45,625 bases of DNA. Source: Acidobacteriota bacterium (lineage in GTDB: Bacteria > Acidobacteriota > Holophagae > Holophagales > Holophagaceae). This document shows positions 7,581 through 15,233 of this stretch, in pieces. The notes below the pieces were generated by a model that saw nothing but the letters and a program-made list of their open reading frames with translations, did no database searches and was not told the origin of the DNA. Every line of letters begins with the position of its first letter. Positions within the stretch are counted from its first letter, which is position 1. Location: assembly GCA_016192145.1 (NCBI GenBank), contig JACPUT010000012.1, positions 1 to 45,625 on the forward strand, given 5' to 3'. The translations under genes were made by a program, and so were the position numbers.

Positions 7581-9671
7581 ATGAACCGACCCCTGCTCCT
7601 CATCGTGGATGGTGAGTCCCTCCGGACTCCGGGGCTGGTTTCGGCCATGGAAGGGGATGGCTGGCTGGTCCAGTGGGTCAAGCTCGATGATGTGGACGCC
7701 TTCCTGGCCAAGGGCGTGACGCCGGATCTCCTCCTGTTGGATGGCCATTCCCAGGGAACGCCGGGGGTGAGGAAGATCCGCAGCCGGATCGCCGGGCTGC
7801 CGGTGCTCGTCATGGTGGATCATCCCGGCGCCACGCCGCCGACGGAGGAGGGCATCCAAGGGGTGCTGGAGCTGACGCTGCCCCATGGTGAGATCACCGC
7901 CGCCCTGCGCCGCTACTGGCCCGCGGGGAGCAAAGCCGAGGCCCAGGTGCCCCTCACCAGCCACGACATCTTCGGAGACCTGGTGGCGGAGATCGAACAG
8001 GAAGGCACGGCCTCGGGCACCGATCCCTTCGCGATCCTGGATCGCGCCCCGGGCGTGGAGGCCAAGCCGGGCCTCCCCATCGCACCCGTGGAGCCCATCC
8101 ACGTGCCCCGCCCCAACACGGAGCCACCCAAACGGCAGATGACCACCGAGGACATCTTCGGGGATGTGCTCGAAGAGATCGAGGGCATGGGCAAGGGCGC
8201 GGCCCTTCCCGCCGCCAAGGCTCCCACGGTGGCGAGGGTTCCGGCCGCCAAGGCCGAAGCCACGCCCGTGTCCGAACCGTCGGTGGAGGCCACGCCCCTG
8301 GGCAAGGGGGACTTCACCCTCACCGGGATCTCCGGCGTGCATGATCCCTTCGACTGGTCCAAGGCCGATAGCAGCCCTTCGGCGGAAGTGCCCGCCAAGG
8401 GCCCGGTCACGGCGCCTCCCGGATCCCCTCAGCCCCAACAGGCCAGGTCGGAGACCGCCGGACAGGTGCCCATCTCCCAGGCCCTGGAGGAGTACGGGAA
8501 CTACTACCTCCTCGAGAAGATCGCCGTGGGCGGCATGGCCGAGCTCTTCAAGGCCCAGCAGCGGGGGGTGCAGGGCTTCCAGAAGATCGTCGCCATCAAG
8601 CGCATCCTGCCCCACCTCAGCGACAACGAGGACTTCGTCACCATGTTCATCGACGAGGCGAAGCTGGCCGCCCAGCTCACGCACCCGAACATCGTGCAGA
8701 TCTTCGACCTCGGCAAGGCGGGCAACAGCTACTACATCGCCATGGAATACGTGAACGGCCGGGACCTGCGCACGTTGTTGCGGAAGGCCCGGGAATACGG
8801 CCTGGCCTTCCCCGAGGCCGTGGCCGGGTTCGTGTTGATGAAGGTGGCGGCCGCGCTGGACTACGCCCACCGCAAGAAGGGCTTCGACGATCGCGAGCTG
8901 AAGCTCGTGCACCGCGACATCAGCCCCCAGAACGTGCTCATCAGCCAGGAAGGCGCCGTCAAGCTGGTGGACTTCGGCATCGCCAAGGCCGTCTCCAAGG
9001 CCAGCCACACCGTGGCGGGCGCCCTGAAGGGCAAGCTCCTCTACATGAGCCCCGAGCAGGCCATGGGCCAGGCTCTGGATAACCGCTCCGACCTCTATTC
9101 CCTGGGGCTGGTGCTCTTCGAGATGCTCACGGGCGAGCGCTGCTTTCAGGCGGACAGTGAACTGGGCGTGCTGGAGAAGGTTCGCCTGGGCCGGGTGCTG
9201 GACGTCACGGTGCTGAACCCGCAGGTGAGCCGCGAGATGGCGGCCATCGTCACCAAGAGCCTCCAAAAGAACGTGGACCACCGCTACCCCAGCGCCCGCT
9301 TCATGGAACGCGACCTGCGCGAGCTGCTCATGAAGCAGGGGCATATCCCCACCGAGCACGACGTGGCCGAGTACATCCATGCGCTGCTGACCGGCACCAA
9401 GGAGGACGTGGAACGCGTGATGCACTCCCGCTTCCCCCAGCCCACGCTGCAACTGGCCCCCCAGCTCACCTCCGGCAGCAATGCCTCCTTGCAGGAGACC
9501 CAGGCGGGCATGCCCACCTCCAGCGGACCCACCAACGGGAACTACGCCGAGCTGCCTCCGCCCCCGGAGCGCCTGGAGCCCCCGGCGGTCAAACCCATGT
9601 GGCTGCTGCCCGTCATCCTCGCCCTGCTTGGGATGCTGATCACCCTCATCTGGGTGGCCGGTCGCACCTGA
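7581..9671 (+). CDS. Membrane Ser/Thr kinase with N-terminal pseudo-receiver domain
   Basis: A 696-residue protein. Residues 1-115 look like a receiver fold (LLLIVDGESL, DLLLLDGHSQG, LPVLVMVD) but lack the acidic pair and the conserved lysine, so phosphotransfer is unlikely. A low-complexity linker carries two copies of a DIFGDxxxEIE motif (about 129-139 and 191-201). The eukaryotic-like kinase domain spans about 308-580: glycine loop IAVGGMAELFKA, VAIKRIL lysine, catalytic HRDISPQN near 443 and DFG near 463, then MSPEQA. A single transmembrane helix (WLLPVILALLGMLITLIWV) ends the protein, giving a tail-anchored kinase with the catalytic part in the cytoplasm. The ATG at 7581 is chosen over upstream starts because of ggaa 7 bases before it. 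Partner unknown. Confidence 0.92.
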   Translation: MNRPLLLIVDGESLRTPGLVSAMEGDGWLVQWVKLDDVDAFLAKGVTPDLLLLDGHSQGTPGVRKIRSRIAGLPVLVMVDHPGATPPTEEGIQGVLELTLPHGEITAALRRYWPAGSKAEAQVPLTSHDIFGDLVAEIEQEGTASGTDPFAILDRAPGVEAKPGLPIAPVEPIHVPRPNTEPPKRQMTTEDIFGDVLEEIEGMGKGAALPAAKAPTVARVPAAKAEATPVSEPSVEATPLGKGDFTLTGISGVHDPFDWSKADSSPSAEVPAKGPVTAPPGSPQPQQARSETAGQVPISQALEEYGNYYLLEKIAVGGMAELFKAQQRGVQGFQKIVAIKRILPHLSDNEDFVTMFIDEAKLAAQLTHPNIVQIFDLGKAGNSYYIAMEYVNGRDLRTLLRKAREYGLAFPEAVAGFVLMKVAAALDYAHRKKGFDDRELKLVHRDISPQNVLISQEGAVKLVDFGIAKAVSKASHTVAGALKGKLLYMSPEQAMGQALDNRSDLYSLGLVLFEMLTGERCFQADSELGVLEKVRLGRVLDVTVLNPQVSREMAAIVTKSLQKNVDHRYPSARFMERDLRELLMKQGHIPTEHDVAEYIHALLTGTKEDVERVMHSRFPQPTLQLAPQLTSGSNASLQETQAGMPTSSGPTNGNYAELPPPPERLEPPAVKPMWLLPVILALLGMLITLIWVAGRT

Positions 9672-9727
9672 GTGGGATAAAATTCAAGACCACCCATTAT
9701 TTTGCCAACGCCACCACTGGAGCCACC

Positions 9728-9958
9728 ATGGAACTTTCCCAGGATCAAAAAGCCTTTTACGAGACCACCCGCACCCGGTGCCGGACCGAGGTGGATCAGA
9801 TCAACAACACCATCGCCGCCGAAGTGCAGCGCGTGCGTGACCTCCTGACCTCCCTGAGCAACCGCAAAGCCGCCGTGATCCAGATGTACGGCGCCGCCTG
9901 CGAAGTGCTGGGCGAAGAGAACGATCTCGCGGAAGAGAACGTCGAGATCCAGTTCTAA
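9728..9958 (+). CDS. Small helical protein of unknown function
   Basis: A 76-residue protein, MELSQDQKAFYETTR at the start, rich in E, Q, R and A with heptad-like hydrophobic spacing (INNTIAAEVQRVRDLLTSL), so probably a coiled coil. No signal peptide or membrane segment. The ATG has a ggag Shine-Dalgarno 6 bases upstream. It follows the kinase by 56 bases; a TAAAAT box at about 9676-9681 could give it its own promoter. Element R4 begins 3 bases after its stop. I do not recognise a family. Confidence 0.7.
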   Translation: MELSQDQKAFYETTRTRCRTEVDQINNTIAAEVQRVRDLLTSLSNRKAAVIQMYGAACEVLGEENDLAEENVEIQF

Positions 9959-9961
9959 AAT

Positions 9962-10046
9962 CGAACCACCAAGACACCAAGACACTAAGAACTGCAAAAG
10001 GATCAAAATCCTCTTTTGCGGTTCTTGGTGTCTTGGTGGTGAATCT
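9962..10046. repeat. R4: inverted tandem-unit element, 8-base units
   Basis: The left arm (9962-10000) has three 8-base units of consensus acaccaag and then aactgcaaaag; the right arm (10012-10046) has the reverse complement with two units. Apart from the extra unit the arms pair almost perfectly over a loop of about 10 bases. The element fills nearly the whole 89-base gap between two convergent genes. The first 20 bases, cgaaccaccaagacaccaag, recur exactly inside R8 at 30212-30231. Confidence 0.9.
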
Positions 10047-10047
10047 A

Positions 10048-10233
10048 TCAGGTGTCGATGCTGAACAGCGGCGCCTGGCACTTCGTGCAGTTGGTGAGGT
10101 GCTGGGCGTTCTTGTGGCCGCAGTGGGGGCATTCCTTGTGGGCGGCCTTGCGACGGCGGAGCATGCGGATCCAGATCAGGCCCAGGAGCAGCGTGAGCAC
10201 GCCAGCCTTCTGCAGGCTCGTGATGGCCAGCAT
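10048..10233 (-). CDS. Zinc-ribbon membrane protein
   Basis: A 61-residue protein starting MLAITSLQKAG, with one membrane helix (VLTLLLGLIWIRML), a basic RRRKAAHKE stretch, then a zinc ribbon with CPHC and CTKC pairs. Probably membrane anchored with the ribbon in the cytoplasm; the role is unknown. The frame is open up to a GTG at 10320 that overlaps the lepA stop, but those extra 29 residues are translated from the heptamer array R5 and the adjoining spacer, so the ATG at 10233 is preferred; its Shine-Dalgarno (gaag) is weak. It lies 83 bases downstream of lepA on the same strand. Confidence 0.7.
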   Translation of the reverse strand: MLAITSLQKAGVLTLLLGLIWIRMLRRRKAAHKECPHCGHKNAQHLTNCTKCQAPLFSIDT

Positions 10234-10288
10234 CGGCTTCTTCGGGGCGGGGGAGGGATTCCCCTCCAGGGAAATGGAGGGCTGCGCC

Positions 10289-10316
10289 TCCAGCCTCCAG
10301 CCTCCAGTCTCCAGCC
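10289..10316. repeat. R5: solo arm, four 7-base units abutting the lepA stop
   Basis: Exactly four tandem heptamers of consensus TCCAGCC (one reads TCCAGTC) lie in direct contact with the lepA stop codon at 10317-10319. Length (28 bases) and unit count are identical to each arm of R3 and R6, but no inverted partner array is visible nearby. It may be a decayed or incomplete element. Confidence 0.8.
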
Positions 10317-12134
10317 TCACGAATCCACCTTAAGGATCGCCAGGAAGGCCTCCTGCGGGATCTCCACGGATCCGATGGCCTTCATCCGCTTCTTGCCTTC
10401 CTTCTGCTTGTTCAGGAGCTTCTTCTTGCGGCTGATGTCACCGCCGTAGCACTTGGCGGTCACGTCCTTGCGGCGGGCCTTCACGTTGGTGCGGGCGATG
10501 ATCTTGGCGCCGATGGCGGCCTGGATGGCCACGTCGAACATCTGCTGGGGGATCACTTCCTTCATCTTCGAGCAGAGGGCGTGGCCCAGGGTCACGCTCT
10601 TGGCGCGGTGCACGAGGATGCTGAGGGCGTCCACGGCCTCGCCGTTCACGAGGATGTCCATCTTCACGAGGTCGGATTCCACGTAGTGCTTCATGTGGTA
10701 GTCGAAGCTGGCGTAGCCCTTGGAGAGGCTCTTGAGCTTGTCGTAGAAGTCCATCACCACTTCGTTGAGGGGCAGCTCATAGACGAGCATGACGCGGTCG
10801 GAGCTGACGTATTCCAGCTTTTGCTGGATGCCGCGGCGCTCCTCGCAGAGCTTGATGAGGCCGCCCACGAAATCCGTGCGGGTGAGGATCGTGGCCTCGA
10901 TGATGGGCTCTTCGATGCGGGCGATGCGCTGGAGGTTGGGCAGCTTGGAGGGGTTGTCCACCTCCACCGAATCCCCGTCCGTGAGGAACACGTGGTAGCG
11001 CACGCTGGGGGCGGTGGTGATGAGGTCCAGATCGAACTCGCGCTCCAGGCGCTCCTGCACGATCTCCATGTGGAGGAGGCCCAGGAAGCCGCAGCGGAAG
11101 CCGAAGCCCAGGGCCGTGGAGGTCTCGGGTTCGTAGGTGAAGCTGCTGTCGTTGAGGCGCAGCTTCTCCATGGCGTTGCGAAGGTTCTCGAAGTCGTCGC
11201 TGGAGGTGGGGAAGATGCCCGCGAAGACCACGGGCTGCACTTCCTTGAAGCCCTTCAGCATCTCCGTGGCGGGCTTCGTGTTGTGGGTGACCGCGTGGGT
11301 GATGGTGTCGCCCACCTTCACGTCCGCCAGCTGCTTAATGGAGGCCACGAGGTAGCCCACCTCGCCCACGGACATCTCGGGGCGCTTGGACATCTTGGGA
11401 TCGAAGACGCCGATCTCGTCCACCCGGTACTCGCTGAGGTTGGACATGAAGCGGATCTGATCCCCTTGGCGCACGGTGCCGTTCATCACGCGGATGAGGT
11501 TCACGATTCCGCGGTAGGGATCGTAGTAGCTGTCGAAGATGAGGGCTTGCAGGGGGGCCGAGGCGTCGCCGACGGGGGCGGGGATGTATTTCACGATGTG
11601 TTCGAGCACCTGTTCGCAGTTCAAGCCGGTCTTCGCGCTGATGTTCACGTGGTGCTCGGTGTCCACGAGGCCGATCACCGTATCGATCTGCTCCAGCACC
11701 CGGGCGGGATCGCTGGAGGGTAGGTCCGCCTTGTTGAGGACGGGGAAGACCTCCAGGCCGTTCTCCAGGGCCAGGTAGGTGTTGGCGAGAGTTTGCGCTT
11801 CCACGCCCTGGGTGCTGTCCACCACGAGGATGGCGCCCTCGCAGGCGGCGAGGCTGCGGCTCACCTCGTAGGTGAAGTCCACGTGGCCGGGGGTGTCGAT
11901 GAGGTTCAGGGTGTAGGTCTTGCCATCCTGCGCCGTGTACATGCAGGTGACGGCGTGGGCCTTGATGGTGATGCCGCGCTCCCGCTCCAGATCCATGTCG
12001 TCCAGGATCTGGGCCTGCATGTCGCGGTGGGCCACGGTCTTGGTCAATTCCAGCAGGCGATCCGCCAGGGTGGATTTGCCGTGATCGATGTGGGCGACGA
12101 TGGAGAAATTGCGGATGAGCTGGGGATCGGTCAC
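10317..12134 (-). CDS. lepA: Elongation factor 4 (LepA)
   Basis: A 605-residue translational GTPase of the LepA/EF4 family, which acts on the ribosome during initiation and elongation under stress. G1 [11 protein letters not shown]2 [10 protein letters not shown]3 DTPGHVDF, G4 NKADLP and the characteristic C-terminal domain ([21 protein letters not shown]) are all present; length is typical. Translation starts at GTG 12134 with agagg about 7 bases upstream. The stop codon is in contact with heptamer array R5. Confidence 0.97.
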   Translation of the reverse strand: MTDPQLIRNFSIVAHIDHGKSTLADRLLELTKTVAHRDMQAQILDDMDLERERGITIKAHAVTCMYTAQDGKTYTLNLIDTPGHVDFTYEVSRSLAACEGAILVVDSTQGVEAQTLANTYLALENGLEVFPVLNKADLPSSDPARVLEQIDTVIGLVDTEHHVNISAKTGLNCEQVLEHIVKYIPAPVGDASAPLQALIFDSYYDPYRGIVNLIRVMNGTVRQGDQIRFMSNLSEYRVDEIGVFDPKMSKRPEMSVGEVGYLVASIKQLADVKVGDTITHAVTHNTKPATEMLKGFKEVQPVVFAGIFPTSSDDFENLRNAMEKLRLNDSSFTYEPETSTALGFGFRCGFLGLLHMEIVQERLEREFDLDLITTAPSVRYHVFLTDGDSVEVDNPSKLPNLQRIARIEEPIIEATILTRTDFVGGLIKLCEERRGIQQKLEYVSSDRVMLVYELPLNEVVMDFYDKLKSLSKGYASFDYHMKHYVESDLVKMDILVNGEAVDALSILVHRAKSVTLGHALCSKMKEVIPQQMFDVAIQAAIGAKIIARTNVKARRKDVTAKCYGGDISRKKKLLNKQKEGKKRMKAIGSVEIPQEAFLAILKVDS

Positions 12135-12153
12135 GAAGGCCTCTGAACCCTAT

Positions 12154-12182
12154 ATTCTAGCCGCTTACCCGGGCTCTGTCCG
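12154..12182 (-). promoter_or_regulatory. Probable lepA promoter
   Basis: On the minus strand CGGACA (12177-12182) and TAGAAT (12154-12159) are separated by exactly 17 bases and lie about 20 bases before the lepA GTG. Matches to the sigma-70 consensus are 4 of 6 and 5 of 6. It sits between lepA and element R6. Confidence 0.45.
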
Positions 12183-12193
12183 TTGGTGCTTAT

Positions 12194-12293
12194 GTCCTTG
12201 GTCCTTAGTCCTTGGTCCTTCGCTGGGTACGGCCCAGCCGGTGGGTCGGCGCGCGATCTTTTTGCCAAGGACTAAGGACCAAAGACCAAAGAC
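12194..12293. repeat. R6: inverted tandem-unit element, 7-base units
   Basis: Left arm 12194-12221 is exactly four heptamers of consensus GTCCTTN; right arm 12266-12293 is exactly four heptamers of the reverse complement (two read caaagac). The seventh base is variable, as in R3. The 44-base loop has a small gctggg/cccagc hairpin and the string ggtgggtcggcgc (12240-12252) shared with R3. It lies in the divergent gap between lepA and the response-regulator gene. Confidence 0.92.
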
Positions 12294-12307
12294 CGAGGTT
12301 GCATCAA

Positions 12308-12337
12308 TTGCGTTCCGACCCATGAGGCGGTTATCTT
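12308..12337 (+). promoter_or_regulatory. Possible promoter of the tandem-receiver gene
   Basis: TTGCGT (12308-12313) and TATCTT (12332-12337) are 18 bases apart and lie 15 bases before the ATG at 12353. Each box matches the sigma-70 consensus at 4 of 6 positions. A shorter spacing to another -10 is possible. Confidence 0.3.
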
Positions 12338-12352
12338 CCCCGGGGAGGCCCC

Positions 12353-13141
12353 ATGACCCAGCGCGTCCTCATGGCCGAGGACATCGCCATCAACCGGCGG
12401 ATCCAGCAGGCGCAACTCGAGCCCATGGGAATCGAGGTGGTGCCCGTGCTGAATGGCAACCAGGCCGTGGAGGCCTGCAAGAAAGGCGATATCGACCTGG
12501 CCATGCTCGACCTGGTGATGCCCGGAATGGATGGGTTCGCGGCTTGCCAGGCCCTGCGCGCGGATGGGGATACGGCCCGCATTCCCATCTTGATCCTCAC
12601 GGCCTTGGCTGGGGATGCCAAGGCCCGCAGCCTCGCGGCGGGCGCGGATGACTTCCTCCGCAAGCCCGCCAATAGCCTGCTGCTGCAGCGCCGGGTGACG
12701 AACCTCCTGGAGCTCGGCGCCTTCGAGCGCGGCTGGACGAGCGCCCTCCCGGCCCCTCGGGGCGAGGTGTGGGTGGTGAGCCCGGTGGCCCACGTGCGCT
12801 CCGTGCTGGTGGCCCAGGTGCGGGATACGGGGGGCGGCCGGGAGTTTGAGAGCCTGGACGGTCTGCTGGCCCTCCTCGCTTCGGAAGCACCCGCGTTGGT
12901 GGCGCTGGATTGGGCCCTGGGGCCCACGGCGCTGAGGGACTTCGCCATGCGCATGCAGGCCAATCCCGCGCTCAGCTCCACCCCCATGCTGCTGCTCCAT
13001 CCTGCGGGGGATCTGCCCGTCATCGAGGCCAACCCGCCCGTGGTCGACGACTTCCTTGAGCTGCCCTTCCAATCCGCCGATCTGAAGCACCGCGTCGGCC
13101 TCCTGCTGAGGTTGTCCCGGGCCCGGCGGGCCACCCTCTGA
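12353..13141 (+). CDS. Response regulator with tandem receiver domains
   Basis: A 262-residue protein. Residues 1-125 form a complete receiver: acidic E9-D10, phosphoacceptor D53 in MLDLVMPGMDG, T in LILTAL and K in FLRKPA. Residues about 138-255 repeat the fold (VWVVSPVAHVRSVL, LVALDWALGPTALRDF, STPMLLLHPA, LELPFQSADLKHRV), keeping the central aspartate position but losing the acidic pair and the conserved lysine, so the second receiver is probably regulatory or for dimerisation. There is no DNA-binding or enzymatic output domain. A gggagg Shine-Dalgarno precedes the ATG. No histidine kinase is adjacent. Confidence 0.88.
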   Translation: MTQRVLMAEDIAINRRIQQAQLEPMGIEVVPVLNGNQAVEACKKGDIDLAMLDLVMPGMDGFAACQALRADGDTARIPILILTALAGDAKARSLAAGADDFLRKPANSLLLQRRVTNLLELGAFERGWTSALPAPRGEVWVVSPVAHVRSVLVAQVRDTGGGREFESLDGLLALLASEAPALVALDWALGPTALRDFAMRMQANPALSSTPMLLLHPAGDLPVIEANPPVVDDFLELPFQSADLKHRVGLLLRLSRARRATL

Positions 13142-13148
13142 GCGTCCA

Positions 13149-14672
13149 TTGATCCGGGCGGCCCTGCTGTTCCTGGTGGCCGCGGCCCTACGCCCGCCCC
13201 TGTCCGCGCAGGAGGGGGTCGAGGTCCTGCGGGCGCGGGTGACGGATGGGAATAGGCCTCTGGCGGGGGTCCGGGTCGGTTTGGATTGGCCCCGGAAGGT
13301 CCACCCGCGCTCCGACCACGCGGTGGTGGTGACGGACGCCGCGGGAGCCTTCGCATTGCCCCTGGCGGCAGGAGCGCCCCGCCGCCTCGTGTTTGAAAAG
13401 GCGGGCTGGTTCCGGGAGATCGTGCCCGAGGGGGGCTGGGGCCCGGAATTCCGTTTGCGGGAGGCAGCCCAACATCGCTCCGAGAAAGTGCTCGTGGTGA
13501 GGCTGGAGGTGCCGGGCAGGGAGGAGGTTCCCGATTCCGAGCTGCGGCACCTCTTCTTCAGCCGCGGGTGGGGCGTGGCCAGCGTCGCGAACTACTTCCA
13601 CGAAATCAGCAAGGGTGCCCTGGAACTGGAGGAGGGGCGGTGGCTCCGCTTCCCCTTTCCCGAGGCACTGGGCGTGGAACCCGATGAGGAAACCCACGAA
13701 ATCGGCCAGTGGGTGTTGGACCGATTGAAGGGGCTTCCGCTGGCGGATCTTGACCGGGTGGACAACGCCACGGGGGCCCCGGTGCCGGACGGACGACCCG
13801 ATCACATCTGGGTGATCCTTCCGGGTGCGCCGCGGTCCATCACGACGCAGCCGGAGCACCTGAAGCCCATCAGCCTGCTGGAGCCGTTGCCTTGGGACAG
13901 GACGGTGCGCTGGCCCCTGCTCGTGATGCCGGATCAGGTGGTGCTGGGCAACGTGGTTCACGAGGTGATGCACGCCATGGGCGAGCATCGCGTGGATGAC
14001 TTCTACCTCGATTGCGGGGATCCGCTTACGGCCGGCGTCTGGGACGTGATGGACGTGGGCATGTATCGGGGCTGGGATCGGCACCACCCCCTCGAGGGCC
14101 CCTGGGTCGATGACACGGCCTACAGCCCGAGCCAGCCCATGGGCTGGACTCGGGCGCAACTCTGGTACCGGGGTTCCTTCCAGGCCACGGTGCCCGCCGT
14201 GCGCGTGGCGGGCGGATCCTGGCAGGGCTGGATCGATCCCCTGGCGCGGGCTCCGGGGCAGCACCCCCAGCGGGTCCTCGTGCCCGATCCGCGCCGCAAG
14301 GGGCGCTTCTGGGAACTCAATGTCCGACGCCCCTGGGGCTTCGACGCGGGGACGGTGGCGGGTCGCACCGGGCCGGGCCGCGAGGGCCTCGTGGTGGCGC
14401 GGGTGGATCCCAGCCGCCTCAGCCACGGCGATCCGCGGGGACCGGTGCGCGTGCTGGATGCCCATCCCGGAACCCCGGAGCCGGCCCACCCCCGCTTTCC
14501 CTGCGGCCGCTACGAACTGGACGACGCCGCCTACAACCTGGGCCCCGCGGAGATCGACGCCGGGGAGGATGGCCCCCTGGCCTGGGGCATCGTGGCCGAG
14601 GATGCGGAGGGCCGCCTGAAGGTGCGCCTGCGCCTGAAGCCCACCGGGCGAACCCGAGGCAAGGTACGCTGA
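13149..14672 (+). CDS. Secreted M6-like zinc metallopeptidase
   Basis: A 507-residue protein with a signal peptide (MIRAALLFLVAAALRPPLSAQ) from a TTG start 8 bases after the preceding gene. Residues about 23-95 form a carboxypeptidase-regulatory-like beta domain (VTDGNRPLAGVRV). The catalytic region resembles immune inhibitor A type M6 peptidases: LRHLFFSRGWGVASVANYF with the SNYF-like box, and VVHEVMHAMGEHRVDDFY carrying the HExxH zinc site. Residue 11 of the extended metzincin pattern is Arg, with His at position 10 and Asp at 14, so the third zinc ligand is uncertain. The start is inferred from signal-peptide placement. Probably a degradative exopeptidase or endopeptidase. Confidence 0.8.
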   Translation: MIRAALLFLVAAALRPPLSAQEGVEVLRARVTDGNRPLAGVRVGLDWPRKVHPRSDHAVVVTDAAGAFALPLAAGAPRRLVFEKAGWFREIVPEGGWGPEFRLREAAQHRSEKVLVVRLEVPGREEVPDSELRHLFFSRGWGVASVANYFHEISKGALELEEGRWLRFPFPEALGVEPDEETHEIGQWVLDRLKGLPLADLDRVDNATGAPVPDGRPDHIWVILPGAPRSITTQPEHLKPISLLEPLPWDRTVRWPLLVMPDQVVLGNVVHEVMHAMGEHRVDDFYLDCGDPLTAGVWDVMDVGMYRGWDRHHPLEGPWVDDTAYSPSQPMGWTRAQLWYRGSFQATVPAVRVAGGSWQGWIDPLARAPGQHPQRVLVPDPRRKGRFWELNVRRPWGFDAGTVAGRTGPGREGLVVARVDPSRLSHGDPRGPVRVLDAHPGTPEPAHPRFPCGRYELDDAAYNLGPAEIDAGEDGPLAWGIVAEDAEGRLKVRLRLKPTGRTRGKVR

Positions 14673-14692
14673 CGGGAAATCCCGGAGCTTCC

Positions 14693-15178
14693 ATGCGCGT
14701 TCCCCCGTTGCTCGCTTCCTGCGCGATCCTCGCTGCCCCCCTGTGTGCCCAGGCACCGGACGCGAAGGCCGTTCATAAGGTGCTGGATGACTGGCATGAC
14801 GCCGCTGCCAAAGCCGACGAAGCCCGCTACTTCGGCCACCTGACCGCCGACAGCGTCTTCATGGGCACCGATGCCACGGAGCGCTGGGACAAGGCGGCCT
14901 TCCTCGCCTTCGCCCATCCCTACTTCGCGAAGGGCAAGGCCTGGTCCTTCAATGCCGTGCGCCGTGCGGTGATGTTCAGCCCCGATGGTAGGACGGCCTG
15001 GTTCGACGAGGATCTGGATACGCCCAACATGGGCCCCTGCCGGGGCACCGGCGTGCTGAGCCTCCAGGAGGGGCGCTGGATGATCCGGCACTACAACCTC
15101 ACGGTGCCCATCCCCAATCCCCTGATGGACGATGTGAAGAACCGCATCGCGGCGCACCTCAAGCAGACCTTGAAATAG
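14693..15178 (+). CDS. Secreted NTF2-like (SnoaL-type) protein
   Basis: A 161-residue protein with a signal peptide ending LCAQ, then an NTF2-fold pattern: VHKVLDDWHDAAAKADEARYFGHLTADSVFMGTDATERWDKAAFLAF, a later beta region with AWFDEDLDT and GRWMIRHYNLTVPIPN. This matches the SnoaL_3 type of nuclear-transport-factor-2-like protein, whose members are small cone-shaped binding or lyase domains. No catalytic role can be assigned. It follows the peptidase by 20 bases with ggag before the ATG and is probably co-transcribed. Confidence 0.82.
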   Translation: MRVPPLLASCAILAAPLCAQAPDAKAVHKVLDDWHDAAAKADEARYFGHLTADSVFMGTDATERWDKAAFLAFAHPYFAKGKAWSFNAVRRAVMFSPDGRTAWFDEDLDTPNMGPCRGTGVLSLQEGRWMIRHYNLTVPIPNPLMDDVKNRIAAHLKQTLK

Positions 15179-15233
15179 CGGCTGGGACGCAGCGCGCCCG
15201 GCGGACCGGGCGCGGAGGGAACAAGTACGTGGA

